From Marsupella aquatica (taxonomy: Eukaryota > Marchantiophyta): a DNA stretch of 64,000 bases. Below the pieces are notes generated by a model, which had not been told where the DNA came from, did no database searches, and saw only the letters and a program-made list of their open reading frames with translations. Below, piece by piece: positions 48,422 to 59,741 of the stretch (the first letter of the stretch is position 1; every line of letters starts with the position of its first letter). The DNA lies in the NCBI GenBank assembly GCA_973895155.1, contig OZ316898.1:7254001-7318000 (forward strand), written 5' to 3'. The position numbers were made by a program, and so were the translations under genes.

Positions 48422-50600
48422 TCTGCACGTACTGGAGACGTACGCTTACTTCCCCTGCTTTGATTGATTCGAGATGCTCTGGTTATTTGCAATCTGGAAG
48501 CCAGTGAACTTACCAGCTTGGTTACTATGTTTGATCAAGTAGAACTCGATCGTTGGACACAGTTAGCCCGACGCCAATTAAAATTTTGCTTCGTAGTGCT
48601 GTGAAGTAACAAAGGGTGGAATGATTGTCATTGGCACAGGTACAGATCTAGTGGAGCTAAGAAGTAGCAGTGGACAGAATCATGTCTCGAGTACACAATT
48701 TCATTCCAAATTCCACTGGAGTCAGGTCCAGTGGAACTCAGCCAGATCTAGTTTACATAAGTGGAACAATAAGCTTGAACCCAAAGATTCTACGTTGGGG
48801 TGTCCTTTGTTTAATTATTTAGAGTGTGAGTCCTGTAGAGGATAGATACAGTACATGTGGTCCGAGCAAGGATGATTGAATCTATTGGCCCAACGGACCA
48901 TGCCTTGACGGTTGTGAACTCGTTCAATCGATTGACAGCAAATTGGGAAGGTTGTAAAAGTTAGTAAGTAACCCAGGCCTTTGGACATCATGATAGCTGT
49001 CAGCCTGGGAGATGTAGCTATGGCTGGTCAACCGACAGCATGGTGAACATATCAATGCCAGGAGTTTCTAGTAATCTAGTTTAAGGTCAAGATGCTCGAA
49101 TTGGATAAACCTATGGTTCCGGCTTGAGTACTGTAACTGTTTCAACTTACCAATCGTTGGTGAACAGTTCTTAAATCATTCTATTGTCAATCCTGAAACT
49201 ATTTATTTAATAAAAGAAGAAAAGTACTGCGTTGATCAGTTCTGCTGTAAAATTACATGGATTCTGTCATGGAGTTGTCGGTTTTTTTTGTCTCGGACAG
49301 TTGTTCGATCGATCTGCTTTAATTAAATTTACATCCTTTCAATGGTTGAACAGTGAAATCGGGTTTGGTCTGGTACAACGAAGACACTGACGCTAGCAAT
49401 GATTGAGACTTCTGTAGCTGGACACCGTGTTCCAATCGATTCTTCCGCATCGATCTCTACGACATTCTCTTGGGCCGCCATAGATTTCAGACCTGATCTC
49501 GTACTGATGGTAAATTTCGAGGATGCCAGGCCGCCGTGTTCTTAGTTTTCTAGTTTTACGAAAGACATGATTTATAATTAATTTAGTAAGAATTAATGTT
49601 ACTGTTCCGAGTGATGAGTAAATTATATGGGCTCCTCTATGTCCTCGTCTCGTTACTGTCATTGCGCTAGTGTCAAATGGCACTGAGTGACTTCTACATC
49701 GGCTGGTTTGCATTCTGCCCTTGGCTTGGCTGCATTCTGCCCTTGGCTTGGCTGCATTAATTGGCATATTTCATCTTGCTAAATTCTTGGTGAGGCCAAG
49801 CCAAATATTTGTGTAGGATATTTACGGGCAGTTGAGTCCTTAGTTTGAATGTTCTGCATTGCCCAGCCCATGCTTGAATACATTTGTGCCCATGTTGATT
49901 AATTCATGTAGTTTGGATTTATAAGAAGGATCTTAAAAAGACTTCCATGATTGAGAACTGGCTTTCGGAAACCCTGCTAAGCTTGGAAAAAAAGGGACCA
50001 TCAGAAAGGTTTTTAAAAATCTGATCCAAATGTATAAGAAAGGATGAAATTGAGTGTGAAATCCCAACTATAGAAGCAGCCAATGTAATGGAACTTATAA
50101 ATATGGGAAAAATAAAAAGTCTGAAAGCAGTTATTGTCCTGCAGCAAAATTGATGTATTTTTTTGAAATTTTAATGAAACATTCACTTGGACAAAGGCTG
50201 TCAGTTATGACATAACAAGAAGAACTAATACTTATGGACACGACATAAAACTTTCCTCTCTCTAACTACTTTTTCCATTATTCACAAGGGTGGCTAATAA
50301 TAGTACAGTGAATAGTAACATCAATAACTGAAGATCCCTTGAATGAACGAACCAAAGGTCAGCCAAATACGCACTCCACAATCCACATGAACGCTACTTA
50401 GGTCCCCTGGTTGCCATCTAGGACAGACAGACAACATACCTGAATGGACCCCCGACTTATTCTAAAGCCAACTGTAACAATTTTCACTCATTGTACATCC
50501 TAGATTCAATTTAAGAAAATATAGGTAGAAGACAATGGCCCCAAACATCATGTGAAAGCCACCCCTAAACTAGCCATCTTTACTGCATGGCAACTTTTAG
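48422..50600. other. Non-coding stretch after the small gene
   Basis: No gene is established. A short in-frame segment before 49408 ending YNEDTDASND follows a possible acceptor at 49354 and superficially resembles the tail of the small peptide (CEDADMYNND), but its phase does not match the exon-1 donor. Confidence 0.3.
49677..49760. repeat. Tandem 22-bp duplication
   Basis: GCATTCTGCCCTTGGCTTGGCT occurs twice in direct succession around 49709-49753. Confidence 0.85.
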
Positions 50601-50639
50601 ATGATTGGGACCAATCTGACTCCTAAGTCAAGTCATACC

Positions 50640-50940
50640 TACACACCAGCTAATTTTTTAGTGCAAATTTTAGCCAAATTCCACCTCTCCAAAAAACTGT
50701 TGCCACTTTTGGCTAGTATTGGCTACATTTTCCTGACACCACTAGCCACTCTTCCACCAAATCATGTACCCCATTAGCCACCTGATTAGCCAGAATCTAA
50801 CGATCCTCCTTAAATCTAGGAATATCTGAGTCACAATTTAATTCAGTAAGATCTTACAAAGAATATTTCTAGAATCTCCTCCCTAAGAGAAGCTAACATT
50901 GGCCACACTGGCTAAAAATAAAAAACCTTAAAAAATACAC
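50640..50940 (+). repeat. Dispersed AT-rich repeat family, copy 1
   Basis: The recognisable order is TTAGTGCAAATTTTAGCCAAA, CCACTTTTGGCTA, CATTAGCCA..AGCCAGAATCTAACGATCC, TCCTTAAATCTAGG, 'AGAATCTCCTCCCTAAGAGAA', 'GGCCACACTGGCTAAAAAT'. The same order is found inverted at 62695-62955. Confidence 0.8.
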
Positions 50941-51924
50941 TTCTACACACTTGTACTGTCTAACTTGCATTCGTTTCTCAATTTCCTAGTCAACACAAGA
51001 AAGCCCTATAATAATACGTTTCATTCATTTCGAATTCCTTGTCCTCCTGTCAGGTGAGTGTCTGCTTTTGCGGTACCATGACCTCATCTTCGTAATTATT
51101 TTTGGTGGGGAAAGCAAACAAAAATTCCTTATAGACTTCTGTCCACTGCTCTTCGAAAGTTGCTGAACATAATCATATTTTCGAAGTCTGCGGCAGAGCT
51201 CGAGATATTTTGATAAAGTAAGATTGATGTTCAGCGGATTACTATTGTAGAAACTGACTGTATCAACTTACTAAAGCTGTAGGTCAGCGTTCATGCCAAA
51301 CAAACAGAGCGACAAATTTGTGGACGTCAGATTCTCAGTCAACTCCCATATGTGATATCAGTATGTCACATCACATTTATCCTTCAATAAAATATCAGTT
51401 GACAAAATGGTTGGCCTGAGCAGATAGTCAGTCAACTCTGATATTTGATCGTCATTCTGATGAAAGTAAAGTGAAGACCGTCTCAACGGCGTCCCCTACT
51501 GTACTTTTCGTACCCCGTGGTTTGAAATTGGTTCTCAGGTGATGAGCAACGTGTCATTCTGGTGCTGGTCTTATTTAGTCGGTTTCCGATTTAGTGGCCA
51601 AAACTCTCAGCAAGACAAAGAGCACGGTCTAGGAGAAATTTGAACCATAAAGAACGTGGAGAAGGGAAGCTTCGAACGGACTGGAGGCAACAATCGCTAG
51701 AGTTTGCAAATGAATTATTAATAGTGCGTCAGGTAGTATAAAAATCATTTGGAACTTGAGGCCGTTGCGGCAATATTTATATTATAGCACCTACTCTCGA
51801 GCTAACTTTGACATGCAGGCGGACAATCATCAAGACAGATTCTAAGCTCTCACAGAAGCAGCAGACGAATAGGGGAAAGGATGAGAGTCGCATAGCTCGT
51901 GCCGATGTGGAGTAACAGAAATAG

Positions 51925-52143
51925 AGAGTGAATGATGGTATTGTCAAACGTGTGCACTTTCTCGTGCAGAATGACACGAAGCAGACAATCTTGGCAGAGC
52001 TACTGTTGTTGAGTACGATCGATGCTTAAAATTGAATGCACCATAGTAGAGTGAATGATGGTATTCGCAAACATGTGCACTTTCTCTTGCACATTGACAC
52101 GAGTTAGACAACCTTGACAGAGTTACTATTGTTGAGTATAATG
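51925..52143. repeat. Tandem duplication, period 123 bp
   Basis: AGAGTGAATGATGGTATT starts at 51925 and again at 52048. Both units continue with 'CAAAC.TGTGCACTTTCTC.TGCA', 'GACACGA', 'AGACAA.CTTG.CAGAG.TACT.TTGTTGAGTA'. Confidence 0.85.
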
Positions 52144-52609
52144 TTGAACATGGAGGGAACCAGAAATTTTATAGTGGCAAAAACTTAGCTACATTACACT
52201 CTCTAAAAGTCACTTCCATGCTGTTGACTCAAAAGTTTGGTAGGTCTTCTCTCTCGGGGATTCACTTTATGAAATTGTTGTATACCATGTGTGAATGCCC
52301 CTATTTAGACACTCTCTCAAAAAGGAACAGGAAGCTCAAAAAATCCACCACGCCTGGCAAGCAATGAATCATGGAATGACAAAGCAATGAATGGTGTAAT
52401 GACAAGTGACACTTTTTGAATTTGCACCCCTTACTTTCTTGCTACTTCTAAATACTTCCTTAAAATGAATAAAACGCCCCTTACTTCATTCACACATGAT
52501 CTCAACAATGATCTCAACAATTGTGGAATTGAATCCCTAGGGTCTTGTGTCTTCCAAGAGCCAGTTTCTCACAGAGTCCCATTTCAGTGAAAACTTTAGC
52601 TGTAGTAGA

Positions 52610-52670
52610 TGTACACCGCTAAAATTTGCTAGGTTTGATGTACACCGCTAAAATTTGCTAGGTTTTTTGT
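52610..52670. repeat. Tandem 30-bp duplication
   Basis: GATGTACACCGCTAAAATTTGCTAGGTTT is present twice in direct succession. Confidence 0.85.
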
Positions 52671-52729
52671 CTGCAACTAGCCAATTTTCCATCCACGGCG
52701 GTCACATTTTAGTGGTCACAGTTTAGTGG

Positions 52730-52990
52730 CAAAAACAACTAGATTATACCTCTAAAACGTATTCCCCACTTTAGACACTAAAATTTGCTGGGTTCTCTGT
52801 CTCTCATTTGCCAGTGTCTCACCTGGACTCAAACCCCATCACCCAGAATCTACGGCCATCATCCTTAAATATATGACTATCAGAAATTGATCTAGGGAAA
52901 TTGGATATATACTGAATATTCCTAGCAACCTCTTCTTGAGATAAGATGATATTCTCTCACAGCTGCTAGTAAAAAAAACCTTAAAATTAG
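52730..52990 (+). repeat. Dispersed AT-rich repeat family, diverged copy 2
   Basis: It shares with the other copies the order of a TTAGTGGCAAAAA start, CACCCAGAATCTACGGCCATC, TCCTTAAATAT, ATATTCCTAG and a terminal AAACCTTAAAA block, but is more diverged. Confidence 0.55.
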
Positions 52991-53989
52991 GGTGGAGTGC
53001 ATTCCTCCTCATCAGTGTCATTCCCTAGCCTCTTCCAAAGCTAATGTAATCCCCAAAGTCTCCAAGGGCAAGTAAAAATTATTATACTAGCCCTCGGTTG
53101 TGTCCCTGGGACTTGAACCTGGTAACTTGCTCACTGATCAGGCTGGAGGGTGAAACTCTATCGACACACAACACAGGGCTTATGTGGAAGGAAATTGCCC
53201 TTGGCCATATTTCATTTTAGTTATAGCTTTATTATATTTATATGCTCAAACACTCAAGCATTACTAACAATCTTCGGATCCAAATGCTACAGTCAGTGTG
53301 AATTTCTTGTTTAGGATATAAACTTGGGTCATTCAACATAATACCGTTGCTATGTTGAGTCGTTCCACATAATACCGTGCTGGGTTCTATTTTCAATCCC
53401 CCTTACTGCCAGTTACAGGTATGGTTCCGCTGTCCTGTCACTAGATTTTGGTTTCCGTCTTTTCCAGACAACAACAAAACAAAAACTTCGTACTGCCCAG
53501 CAATGTAGTCAACTCGCCGCCACATTGCTAGAGGTTGAACGACAGCTTCAAGCTATCCCTAACCACTTCGAAAAATCTAGAAGACTCCTTCAAATAGTGA
53601 GAAGGCTCTGACTCAACTCTCTTGTTGCTAAACGGGTATAGACAGTCACGGACTGCCAACACATCACACCTCCTTTGCGCCATACAACCGACTCAAAGAA
53701 TGTAGACACACTAGTTTACTATTTTTGGGTCAAGGGAATCTAGCAAAAGGAGCTCCAACACACATCATGCTAATCAAGTGGACGGATATTGTTCGAGTGG
53801 GAACTCATGTGTTAACAGGACTTTGGGGACCACGTAACAAAGATGCTCTGACTGGAGCAACTGAGTCAGTCACTCAGAATTGGCGGGCCACATCTCACAT
53901 CGAGATTGTCTCCTAGCTAGATTTGTTCTGGTTTCACTTTTCTTTTTTTTGTCTTGAACCCAAATGGGGAGTAAATATAATTAGACTGC

Positions 53990-54100
53990 CCCATCCCAAT
54001 GTGACAGTTTTTTCTAGGGACCATCCCAATGTGACAGTTTTTTCTAGGGACCCCAGACCAGGGTGAGCCCCAATGACCAGGGTGAGCCCCAATGGATCCT
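53990..54100. repeat. Local tandem duplications
   Basis: CCATCCCAATGTGACAGTTT with its TTTCTAGGGA end occurs twice in a row, followed by two copies of CCAGGGTGAGCCCCAATG. Related single copies appear at 54880-54935. Confidence 0.8.
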
Positions 54101-54105
54101 GGAAC

Positions 54106-54627
54106 CTATAGGGACCCACAAGGCAGATCTATCCCCTTCCCATGTGGGACATACTCCCATTTTGTTGAGGTTTCTCCTATCATTTTGACAAATAAGTAGG
54201 AGAACGCGCAAAGTGGTAGAATTGCATACATTCCCTCTTCTGAATATAGGAGCTTCTCCGAGTTCTGATTTAAAGTGGGACCCCACGTTGGAATTAAATT
54301 TCCCAGTATGTTATGTAGTAATTCCTGAGGATATCTTTGGGTACTTTTAATACTTTTAAGTGGAACAAGGTACGTGTATTGTTTATGTAGACTGTTAGGT
54401 AATGATTCATGCATCATTACCCATTTAGAATTCATTGACACAATTTTTATAGCCCAAATTGACGCTCTGGTTGAAGATTTATGAGCAGTTTTAGTGTTTG
54501 TAGGTAAGTATACAAATTCCTGTCTGAACACAAGAGAATTGGCAGAAACCCACTTATTACCAAAGGAGAATACAAATACTCTACTATTGTCTTTTTTGTA
54601 AGTAGGACTTAAGAACACCAATAACAA
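54106..54627 (-). CDS. Unidentified 173-codon minus-strand open frame
   Basis: An uninterrupted frame in AT-rich sequence, longer than most chance frames in the window. It includes VFSFGNKWVSANSLVFRQEF, YLPTNTKTAHKSSTRASIWA and LCAFSYLFVKMIGETSTKWE. No domain, signal peptide or transmembrane pattern is clear, and no family is recognised. It lies between repeat blocks and could be an old transposable-element fragment or chance. Confidence 0.2.
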   Translation of the reverse strand: MLLVFLSPTYKKDNSRVFVFSFGNKWVSANSLVFRQEFVYLPTNTKTAHKSSTRASIWAIKIVSMNSKWVMMHESLPNSLHKQYTYLVPLKSIKSTQRYPQELLHNILGNLIPTWGPTLNQNSEKLLYSEEGMYAILPLCAFSYLFVKMIGETSTKWEYVPHGKGIDLPCGSL

Positions 54628-54710
54628 ACTAGGTAAAAGTCACACATAAGGTAGGATAAATTTGATTTCCGACAGGGGCATGTGACAGTTTTTCCCTGTG
54701 ACCTGCACCA

Positions 54711-55060
54711 GGAAGGAGAGACTATTATAAATCAGGGTCACAAAGTGGACTACCTGGGGCCGGGCCGAGCAGATAATCAGAACTCCAATCCATTACCCAC
54801 AAAACCCATCCCACCCACACACATATACCCTCCATACCCAAGTGTGTGAGGAGGAAATACAATTAGACTCCCCCATCCCAATGTGACACCGTTTTTGTAG
54901 GGAACCCATACCAGGGTGAACCCCAATGGATCCTACAGGACCCCCACCTGGAAGGAGAGAGGATTATAAATCAAGGGGCAGGGCAGATAATCAGAACTCC
55001 AATCCACTACCCACTCAACACATCCCACTCACACACATATACCCTCCAAACCTAAGTGTG
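54711..55060. repeat. Tandem duplication, offset 239 bp
   Basis: GGAAGGAGAG at 54711 and 54950 begins two copies sharing 'ATTATAAATCA.GG', 'GCAGATAATCAGAACTCCAA', 'CA.ATATACCCTCCA' and 'AAGTGTGTG.GG'. The second copy runs into 'GGATTGATCTTGGGACCTC', a tRNA-like phrase typical of SINE-type remnants in plants. Confidence 0.8.
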
Positions 55061-55540
55061 TGGAGGGGGGATTGATCTTGGGACCTCTCATTTCAAGGCA
55101 AATCCCCTAGCCAATTGGTTTTGGTTTTATTTTGATATAGGGTTGGTTTCGCTGCCCAATTAAACTTAGCTACTGCCATATTTCTTTTTAGAATCTACTG
55201 AGAAAATCTGTTAATTCCCACCTTCACGATAGTTCAAAGCACGGGAACGCGGACTCAGTAAACTGCGGTGTGGTGTTACCAAAATCCTTAGACGGCTTTT
55301 CTTGTGCAGATGCCGTTCAGAAAATAAATAAATTCCTCAACAGGTCGACTTTTGTACGCCCGGCGCGTTGTTGGGCGAACTATTTTTAGACAATTAGGAT
55401 AGGTTACTCTGAGCAGTTTGCTTGTGATGACTGATCATTTTCGAGTACCTCTATTGCCTGGAAAAGTGTGCAACGCGGGCCCCCGAACGTAGAGAAAGAT
55501 TTTAAAAGCGCAAATTCGAGTGTTGCTCAATCCCTCAGCG

Positions 55541-55790
55541 ATGGAGCGAACTCTACGTGTAAGCTCCCCATTCGCCCAGACGGTCCCTCCAGGCAGCAAA
55601 CTAGAATTTGCAGCTGGAAGCGACACGGTTGTTTATAAAGGAAGCTGAACATATATTGCTTTTTCATGGGAAATTGCTTGAAGTTCTTGAAGAGTACGTT
55701 TCCTCCGACAAAAATTCAAGCCCAGTCATTCTTCACTACTATAGTCAAGACTTCTTTGATTGGATTGAGTACCCCCTACCTCCCAACTGA
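55541..55790 (+). CDS. Possible short two-exon gene
   Basis: Exon 2 (55614-55790) is coding-like and ends in TGA: LEATRLFIKEAEHILLFHGK, LLEVLEEYVSSDK, then HYYSQDFFDWIEYPLPPN. It follows an acceptor (TTTGCAG). A start exon ATGGAGCGAACTCTACGT with donor GTAAGC would join in phase 0, but the intron would be only 55 nt, shorter than usual for plants. The result is a 64-residue, largely helical protein of no known family. Confidence 0.25.
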
Positions 55791-56490
55791 AGTGTATGAA
55801 TGAGCATTCGATAGTTATAATATACCACGATCCCGACCATGATCCACTTCTCGGTCACGCTAGCCTCTCAAAATTTTAACCCCCTTGTGATTGACATTGG
55901 GAGAAGTTTGCAAGTTTGCCAGTTTTATTATATATTAGCAATATCCATTATCTATTAATGTAATTTATGATGGATATAACTCTCATCTGATGTTAGAGGT
56001 GAATATGCTGTAACTTGCCAAAATGGGTTAATCCAAACAGTTTTATCGAACTTCCTCAAGGTGCGGACTACCTGAGGACGTTCGATAATCCAAGGGGTAG
56101 AATCAGTGAAGCCAGGTGATCTTCAGAGGTTTACTTTTCTCTAAACGCCGTTAACTAATGTGATGAAGATGCATAATTATTCACACACACCTTTGCATGT
56201 TGAGCTCGTTTCACATTTATGTGTGGTGATCGAGGTAGCTAACTTCCAATCTGACGTTCCTGTGGAGGACAACCTAGGGCAGACAGGGTCAAGTCGTGGT
56301 ATCGTTGACCATCTGAGCTCGAGATCATCGAACCCCCGTATCGAACATCGTCAGGTGCAAAGTAAATGCCTGCATGGGGGCCGCGATGACAGCGTACGTA
56401 AGTGCCGTGAATGTCGAAGGATGGGTACTTGGCAGTGTTCCTAAGTACTCGGTGTCCTCTTTCTGCTGGCTTTGCCCTCGCATTCACGCG

Positions 56491-56499
56491 TATAAATAG
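56491..56499 (+). promoter_or_regulatory. TATA box of the four-exon CxxCG gene
   Basis: TATAAATAG in a GC-rich setting lies 419 bp before the start codon. The leader from about 56522 has repeated phrases: GTGTTTGTCGAGAG twice, and 'TCTTGGG.AGAGCTGAG' twice. Confidence 0.65.
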
Positions 56500-56909
56500 C
56501 TCAGGCCCAGAGCGGCTTAGCATTGTCTATGCACCGTGTTTGTCGAGAGATTAGTCGTGTTTGTCGAGAGTCACATCCATTCTCACGGAGGGCGATCTTG
56601 GGTAGAGCTGAGGCTGAGTTGCACTGTGCGTGTTAGCATATCGAAATTGAGCTTCATAGTCCCCTTGAAGATAGATCCCACAGAGTCAAGGCAGTCTTGG
56701 GAAGAGCTGAGCTTCCGCATCGATTTATCGAGAGTGTTAGCATACCGACTCTTAATTACTGGACCTGTGAAGCCATCGATTCTTTCTCGATCACGGCGGG
56801 CGTTTTAGAGAAGAGCTGACCTTCCGACGTGAAGCAAGGGCGTCTCACCTGAAGTGCTCAGATTCTCGGTCGTCAAATATACATCACACGAGCCTTTCAG
56901 TCTTGCAAC

Positions 56910-57747
56910 ATGGCCTTGCGTGGGGACAACGCGGTTTATGGATGTTTCACAGATTCGGATGTTGTTCCGGACGGCTATCGCCCTAAGTGCCCTTCATGCG
57001 GAGAAAAACATTGTTGGTAGGTGCATGACATACGTATCGTCAGGTCCGAGGCGTAGGTTTCAGATCTGGTCAATTCGCGCTCAAGCATCGATCGAACTTG
57101 TCCGATTAAGCCAGTTCGACAAGTTCAGCGCGAAGTACTCCCAGCTTGCATTTTTGATAATTTAGTTTACAAGTCCGTCCTTTATTTGTGTTCTGCATAA
57201 TCCCGTAGTTGTCAATTCAGCTCTAATTGATTCTGGCGCCTTCCATGCGTGCAGCTGCGATGTTAACGAAAGTTGCGGAAACGGATTTGGCGAGGGACCG
57301 TCTTCGGAGAGTTGTTCAGTTCATATGGGACAAGGTAATTAAAGTTCCCGCGTTTGCTACGATGGGACTATCGATTAAACGTTCGCTTCATTATTTGCAT
57401 TCTTCAAATTAAATGTGGTTTTGTTCAAGAGATCATTGTGGATCTTCGAGCCACAGAATTGTGCGAGGTCTTCGAATCCGCGATCAGTATAGACATCTCT
57501 GATATGCTAGGCACGATCCGCGGGCTCGAGAAGTTTTTGGCCGTTCTCGACTTTCACAAGAGAGAAAACAAGGCTCAAGATGTACGAATGATCGAAGTTG
57601 TCCCATTGAATCCAGGTTTTCCATGCTAACAAGTGTTAATTTCATATCTGTATGATGTAGGCTCGTGGCATGGAGATGTTGGCGGCACAGGTGTCGATCA
57701 GTGAAGTAACCGAGCTTGGAGGCCAATTCACTCACTATGACGGGTGA
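56910..57747 (+). CDS. Four-exon gene, 141-residue protein with CxxCGxxxC Cys cluster and helical C-terminal half
   Basis: Exons are 56910-57016, 57255-57334, 57430-57581 and 57661-57747 (TGA). Introns are GT-AG in phases 2, 1 and 0, and codons join without a break. The start context CAACATGGCC is good. The N-terminal half includes PKCPSCGEKHCCC, then NESCGNGF and SESCSVH, so about nine Cys fall within 65 residues, as in a metal-binding or disulfide-rich domain. The C-terminal half is amphipathic: IIVDLRATELCEVFESA, SDMLGTIRGLEKFLAVLDFHK and ARGMEMLAAQVSISEVTELG. A TATA box stands upstream and the region is CpG-rich. The start and first intron position match the 40-residue gene at 48057, suggesting relatives. 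I do not recognise the family. A downstream shift of the third acceptor by two bases would give a different, shorter protein. Confidence 0.6.
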
Positions 57748-57850
57748 TCACATGAATCAATGATGATGGAGGCTCGAGGTCTCTCGTCTGGTTGAAATGA
57801 TATTAGATTACGTAGGGATCTAGATTTCGTTCACATGTTGAAAGCCAGAC

Positions 57851-57932
57851 ACTGCAGGTAGATCGACACAGGCTATGAGAGTCCTTGATGGACTGCAGGT
57901 AGATCGACACAGGCTATGAGAGTCCTTGATGG
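57851..57932. repeat. Perfect tandem 41-bp duplication
   Basis: ACTGCAGGTAGATCGACACA with its GGCTATGAGAGTCCTTGATGG end occurs twice without change, just downstream of the four-exon gene. This is a recent duplication. Confidence 0.95.
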
Positions 57933-59160
57933 AGCTATGTAATTAGTAGTACAGCTGTACACTCCACCACCAATTCCTCTATATGTAGATTTCTAAGTCC
58001 GACTGAGGTGCAGTGTGCATTCACTGTTAATGTATTTGTCCATAGATACAGACCACGTGGCTACTAGCTAAGTATCTCGATAGTTTCCGTCGATTACCAC
58101 TATTGACGTTTTCAACAAACATAATGAACAGCATGTATATTTGGAAGTGATCTTCAGTATTTCGCTTGCATGATCGCCTCAACAGCCTACTATTGGTTTT
58201 GGTTTCCATGAAGTTGCTAATTTCTCTGACTCCTGAGGCCCTGTTGCGTCACGGGCTACGTGACTCGATCCTCTTCCTTAGTCCCTCATGTGACCTGCCT
58301 CGATCAAGTCGTCTCTGAATTTGACGACCTGAACTTATCTTGATCTGCATGGGTTCTAGCGATCTAAACTTACTCTCCATTCATTTGTTTCAAGTTGTGT
58401 TCAGATCTTTATATTTGCACTTTTTCCAGATTTTGTAACAGCTCGCAATTTGAGTCGAGCTTATCTTGCGAAGCGATGTTTCTGATATCGATGAAGCAAA
58501 GGCTAGGTATTCTTATTGATTCGAACATGATTCTTAAGACCCACAGCGGTATTACAAGATGATGAGGGGCAGAGTTCTTGACGCGTGTACTATGAGGAGT
58601 GTTCGATCACCAATATCAGTGCAGCCCATGCATTAACGCACGGTGCATCCTAGTTTGTACCACTGCATTGATGCACAAATTCAAGGGCAACATCTAAGTC
58701 GAGAAGTACCAATCAGATCCTGTAAATTTCGCGTCGTCAAATTCAGAGACTGCGGACCGTGCTTTTGCCCAGCAGAAGCTGAGAAGACCATAGCGACTAC
58801 AAGACTCATTTGTCAAGGACCACGTGTACAGTTAGAATTTCGCCCAACTTCCACTGTCGTTGCCCACTGTGTGTAGCAAATCAGATTGAAGGAGATGATC
58901 GCACCTTGCGAATTGTCTGGCCTGCATTAAATTTTCTGTAGGCCCTTGTCTGCACTTCCGACAAGAAATAGTTGAAGCCTACATCCTTCAAAGAGCACGA
59001 GAATATAGCTCTAAACTGCCCCAGGGCCCTCTGGCTTGCTGATGCTTGTAGGGTACGATTGAGAATACTATTAATGTCGGTAGCACTCGAGTTTCGGACA
59101 ACGAAACATGAGCGCGATTGATCAATGCTGCCTTTTCCGACATTTCGTGATTCTTGTAGC
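57933..59160. other. Intergenic, CpG-moderate, no gene recognised
   Basis: One open frame at 58643-58876 (77 codons) resembles no family. No splice-linked model could be built. Confidence 0.35.
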
Positions 59161-59220
59161 GGTCAAATCAGTACCCGGTTTGGACTAGTACCCGGTTTGG
59201 ACTTGCCCGGCAAATAGACC

Positions 59221-59735
59221 CTTCGGAGGCCGTCAACCGGTAAGTCGACACCCGGCCTCTCCCGGTCTCGATCCCCCGGTCCCAGTCCGGCCCAGCCATG
59301 ACCTCCCGGCCCCATCACCCGGTCTCGTTTCCCTTTTGTTTCCTCCGTCCCGGCCCCGGTCCCCGGTCCTGGCCCGAGCACATCCCCCGGCCCCGGGTCC
59401 CTGCTCCCACATCTCCCGGCCTGCGGTCCCGGCTCGGACATCCCCCGGCTCCCGGTCCTGGCCTCCCCTCCTCACCCGGCCCTCCTCACCCTCCCTCACC
59501 CTGACCCGGGCCTCCTCACCCTCCCCTCCTCCCCTCCCCTCCCCTCCCCCCACCCGGACCCGGCCCAGCCCGGCCTCCCCTCCCCTCCCCGGACCCAGGC
59601 CTCCTCACCTTCCCCTCCTCCCCTCCCCTCCCCTCCTCCCACCTGGACCCGGCCCGGCCCCGGACCCGGCCTGCCCCTTCCCGCCCCCGGCTGCTGTTTG
59701 GCCGGGTCCGGGTCCGGGAAGGGGCCGGGCCGGGG
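59221..59735. repeat. C-rich low-complexity island on the plus strand
   Basis: About 500 bp is made of CCCGG, CCTCCCCT and GACCCGG-type units with almost no A, so the minus strand is G-rich. Edges carry 'CCCGGTTTGGACT' twice (about 59173 and 59190) and 'CCGGCAAAT' on both sides (59208 and 59773). Long open frames here on both strands are by-products of composition. Confidence 0.85.
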
Positions 59736-59741
59736 AATAAG

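Noticed and set aside
49355-49408. Possible alternative last exon of the 48-kb gene (tail YNEDTDASND)
   Set aside because: Its splice phase does not fit the exon-1 donor.
56854-57165. A second open frame through the first exon of the four-exon gene
   Set aside because: It can also be spliced in phase into exon 2, but it lacks a good start codon, and the frame from ATG 56910 has better codon texture and shares the motif of the gene at 48057.
59233-59740. Long Gly/Arg- or Pro-rich open frames on both strands
   Set aside because: They follow directly from the C-rich simple repeats; no domain, splice signal or start context supports them.
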